A DNA stretch of 64,000 nucleotides from Pipra filicauda (Eukaryota > Chordata > Aves > Passeriformes > Pipridae): assembly GCF_003945595.2 (NCBI RefSeq), contig NW_024104552.1, forward strand, positions 124,001-188,000. Direction: 5' to 3'. The position numbers and the translations under genes were made by a program. Position 1 is the first letter of the stretch. Each line of letters starts with the position of its first letter. The notes beneath the pieces were generated by a model that saw only the letters and a program-made list of their open reading frames with translations, was not told where the DNA came from and did not search any database. Shown piece by piece: positions 62,356-64,000 of the stretch.

Positions 62356-64000
62356 GAGTTTTGCTAGACTGAGTGTGTAGAACTTCCAAGCCGGTGGTAA
62401 CGGGTGGCCTCTTAATAGGTAGAATGTGGCTGCCAGAGAAAAGGCAATGGCTGTTTGGCTGCTAAAAACAATCAGTGCAGTGGCATCTAGTGCACGGTGG
62501 ACAGAATTACAGATGTGCAGTGACCCTCTGGCTGAGCTGGGTGTCACTGAGGAAGAACTGCAGGCAGCCTTTCAGGGAATCTCTGGGCCTGGGAACCTAT
62601 TTATTCCTCTCCTTCTCTGCTTTCCTGAGGGGAGCAGGGGACCTCAAGTTTTAGCGCCGCTGGTGTAAGCTGCCTGTGGGCCAAAGAAGTTATAGGTGTT
62701 TTAACTGACAGGGGGTAAATGTCCAGGCACCAACAATCTCAGTCACACTAGCAGCACATGCTAATCTCTGTCCCTTCTTGAACCAAAATGCACTGGGTGC
62801 TAAACTGGCATGACCCAGATTCTGGCCTGAATCTGAATGCAAAATCCAGTGCAATGCCACACTGCTCTTTTTTTCACATACAAGAAAGAAAATCAGCCAT
62901 TGGCAAAGAAGAGTAACTGAGCAATCCTGGGTCAGCACTCTTGACCTAGGGGTGACCAAAAAGAACAGTGGTGCACATAAGAAATTTGAAGAGTCACTGT
63001 TAGATACAAGTGAAAGTCTGTTTCCATGTGATGTTTTGCTTCTTGCATGGTGAAGTAATAGTGATGGATGTCACAATATGCTAATTTGTGTAGGGACCTT
63101 GTGTAGGGACATTTTGAGCAGCAAAAATGTACATGCATACATGTGCACATATGTATGCTATGTTGTGTGTAAGCTATGTTGCATTTTCATAGAAAATCAA
63201 ATACAGGTAATATCTTATTAATATCAAGAACTTTTCTGTCATTGGAAGGGTTTTTTTTACTATAAAATTCATCTGTTTGTTCTAGATAAACATAGAAATC
63301 TGAAAGAAACAGTTTACCATAGAATAAATGTGTTTATATCAACAGAAGACTTAATTCTACTTTCACTGAAGTTGATGATAATCCTTCCTTTGTAGTGGTC
63401 TGAGCAGGATTGACCCTAGAAAGCTTCAGTTTCCAAATGATCTCTCATTAATGACAATGGGTCAAGAAAATCCTCTTATGGAAGTACTGGAAACTCTTGG
63501 ATTTTGCCCTAAAGAAGTGGGAGTCAAAGTTCCCTCCTAGCAGCATGGATTATCAGCCACATCCTTATTCCTTTTCCTTTCCTATGTATTAGCACAAATG
63601 CACAGCTTGTAGGTGTTGGATGAAGCCTTCAAATCCCATTGATTATGGATCTGGAGATTCAAGATTCTTAAGCATGCAAATCAGAGCTGCCTAACACTGA
63701 AGAGGAAGGGAATAATAAGTTTGTCAAAAATGTGTCACAAAATGGTTCATTAATTTTACTGGAATAATCCACTAGATAGTTTTATTTTAGAAATTAAATG
63801 CATTCTTTACACTCCGTGATGAGACCAAATGTCTCTTATTTTTCAAAATACTGCTTTATCTGTCAAGCTATGAAACATTTCTGTCCCGTTCAGACTGTTC
63901 CTGCAAGCCCATTTTTCAACCACCCTGATGTCCATGGCCTTCCTTCCTTCTTTTCTGACATGAGTAAAAAAATGGAACCCAAACTGAATACTACTTTGAA
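62356..64000. other. anonymous non-coding stretch
   Basis: No gene or confident repeat was seen. The overlapping plus ORF 62426-62668 and minus ORF 62164-62547 are unrecognised. The end of the window is AT-rich and featureless. Confidence 0.6.

Noticed and set aside
62164..62668. Overlapping 127- and 80-codon ORFs on opposite strands
   Set aside because: Overlap on opposite strands, no domains, and the MIR-like relic lies within the minus ORF, so chance ORFs are more likely.
1..64000. tRNA, rRNA, CRISPR or operon-like structures
   Set aside because: I looked for cloverleaf signatures, regularly spaced direct repeats and dense co-directional genes and saw none.

Overview
The window reads as avian nuclear DNA. 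It is AT-rich, CpG-poor and dispersed with chicken-repeat-1 (CR1) LINE fragments. Several of these end in the 3' tail typical of bird CR1, a GATTCTATGAT-like octamer repeat preceded by TTCCAACC. It also carries an ERVL-type solo LTR whose ends and poly(A) region resemble bird ERVL families, and a second LTR of similar style. These families point to a bird; species cannot be told from this.

I could not identify any protein-coding exon of a host gene. Open reading frames of 60-196 codons occur on both strands at the density expected by chance, and none matches a host protein family I recognise. Only two long frames have recognisable content, and both hold decayed CR1 reverse transcriptase (minus strand near 27.7 kb, plus strand near 36.4 kb). 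The window is therefore best described as one large intron or intergenic region.

Layout: 0-10 kb is anonymous DNA with one CR1 3' end (1.48 kb, minus) and a striking duplicated homeodomain/E-box motif (7.56 kb). From 10 to 14 kb there is a CR1 3' end (10.6 kb, plus) and an older one (13.9 kb, minus). From 14 to 27.6 kb it is anonymous, with an AAT microsatellite at 16.75 kb. From 27.6 to 40 kb lie four CR1 pieces (27.6 kb minus; 36.3, 37.7 and 39.7 kb plus), a 14-bp inverted repeat (28.0 kb) and AT-rich blocks that look like conserved non-coding elements. From 40 to 52 kb there is a compound CA/GATA microsatellite (41.1 kb), a stretch where nearly all ORFs lie on one strand (43.2-48.9 kb) and a 20-bp palindrome (50.4 kb). 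From 52 to 64 kb there are two LTRs (52.2-52.8 and 58.0-58.4 kb, both minus), three short tandem duplications, a CR1 3' end (59.7 kb, plus), a small CpG-enriched patch (60.1-60.6 kb) and a probable MIR/CORE-SINE relic (62.3 kb).

I found no operon, CRISPR array, RNA gene or previously undescribed system. The items most worth a second look are the duplicated homeodomain/E-box composite site, the CNE-like AT-rich blocks, the MIR relic and the LINE-containing ORF at 35.9-36.5 kb. All family assignments come from reading by eye against remembered consensus patterns, so boundaries are approximate unless a terminus is stated.
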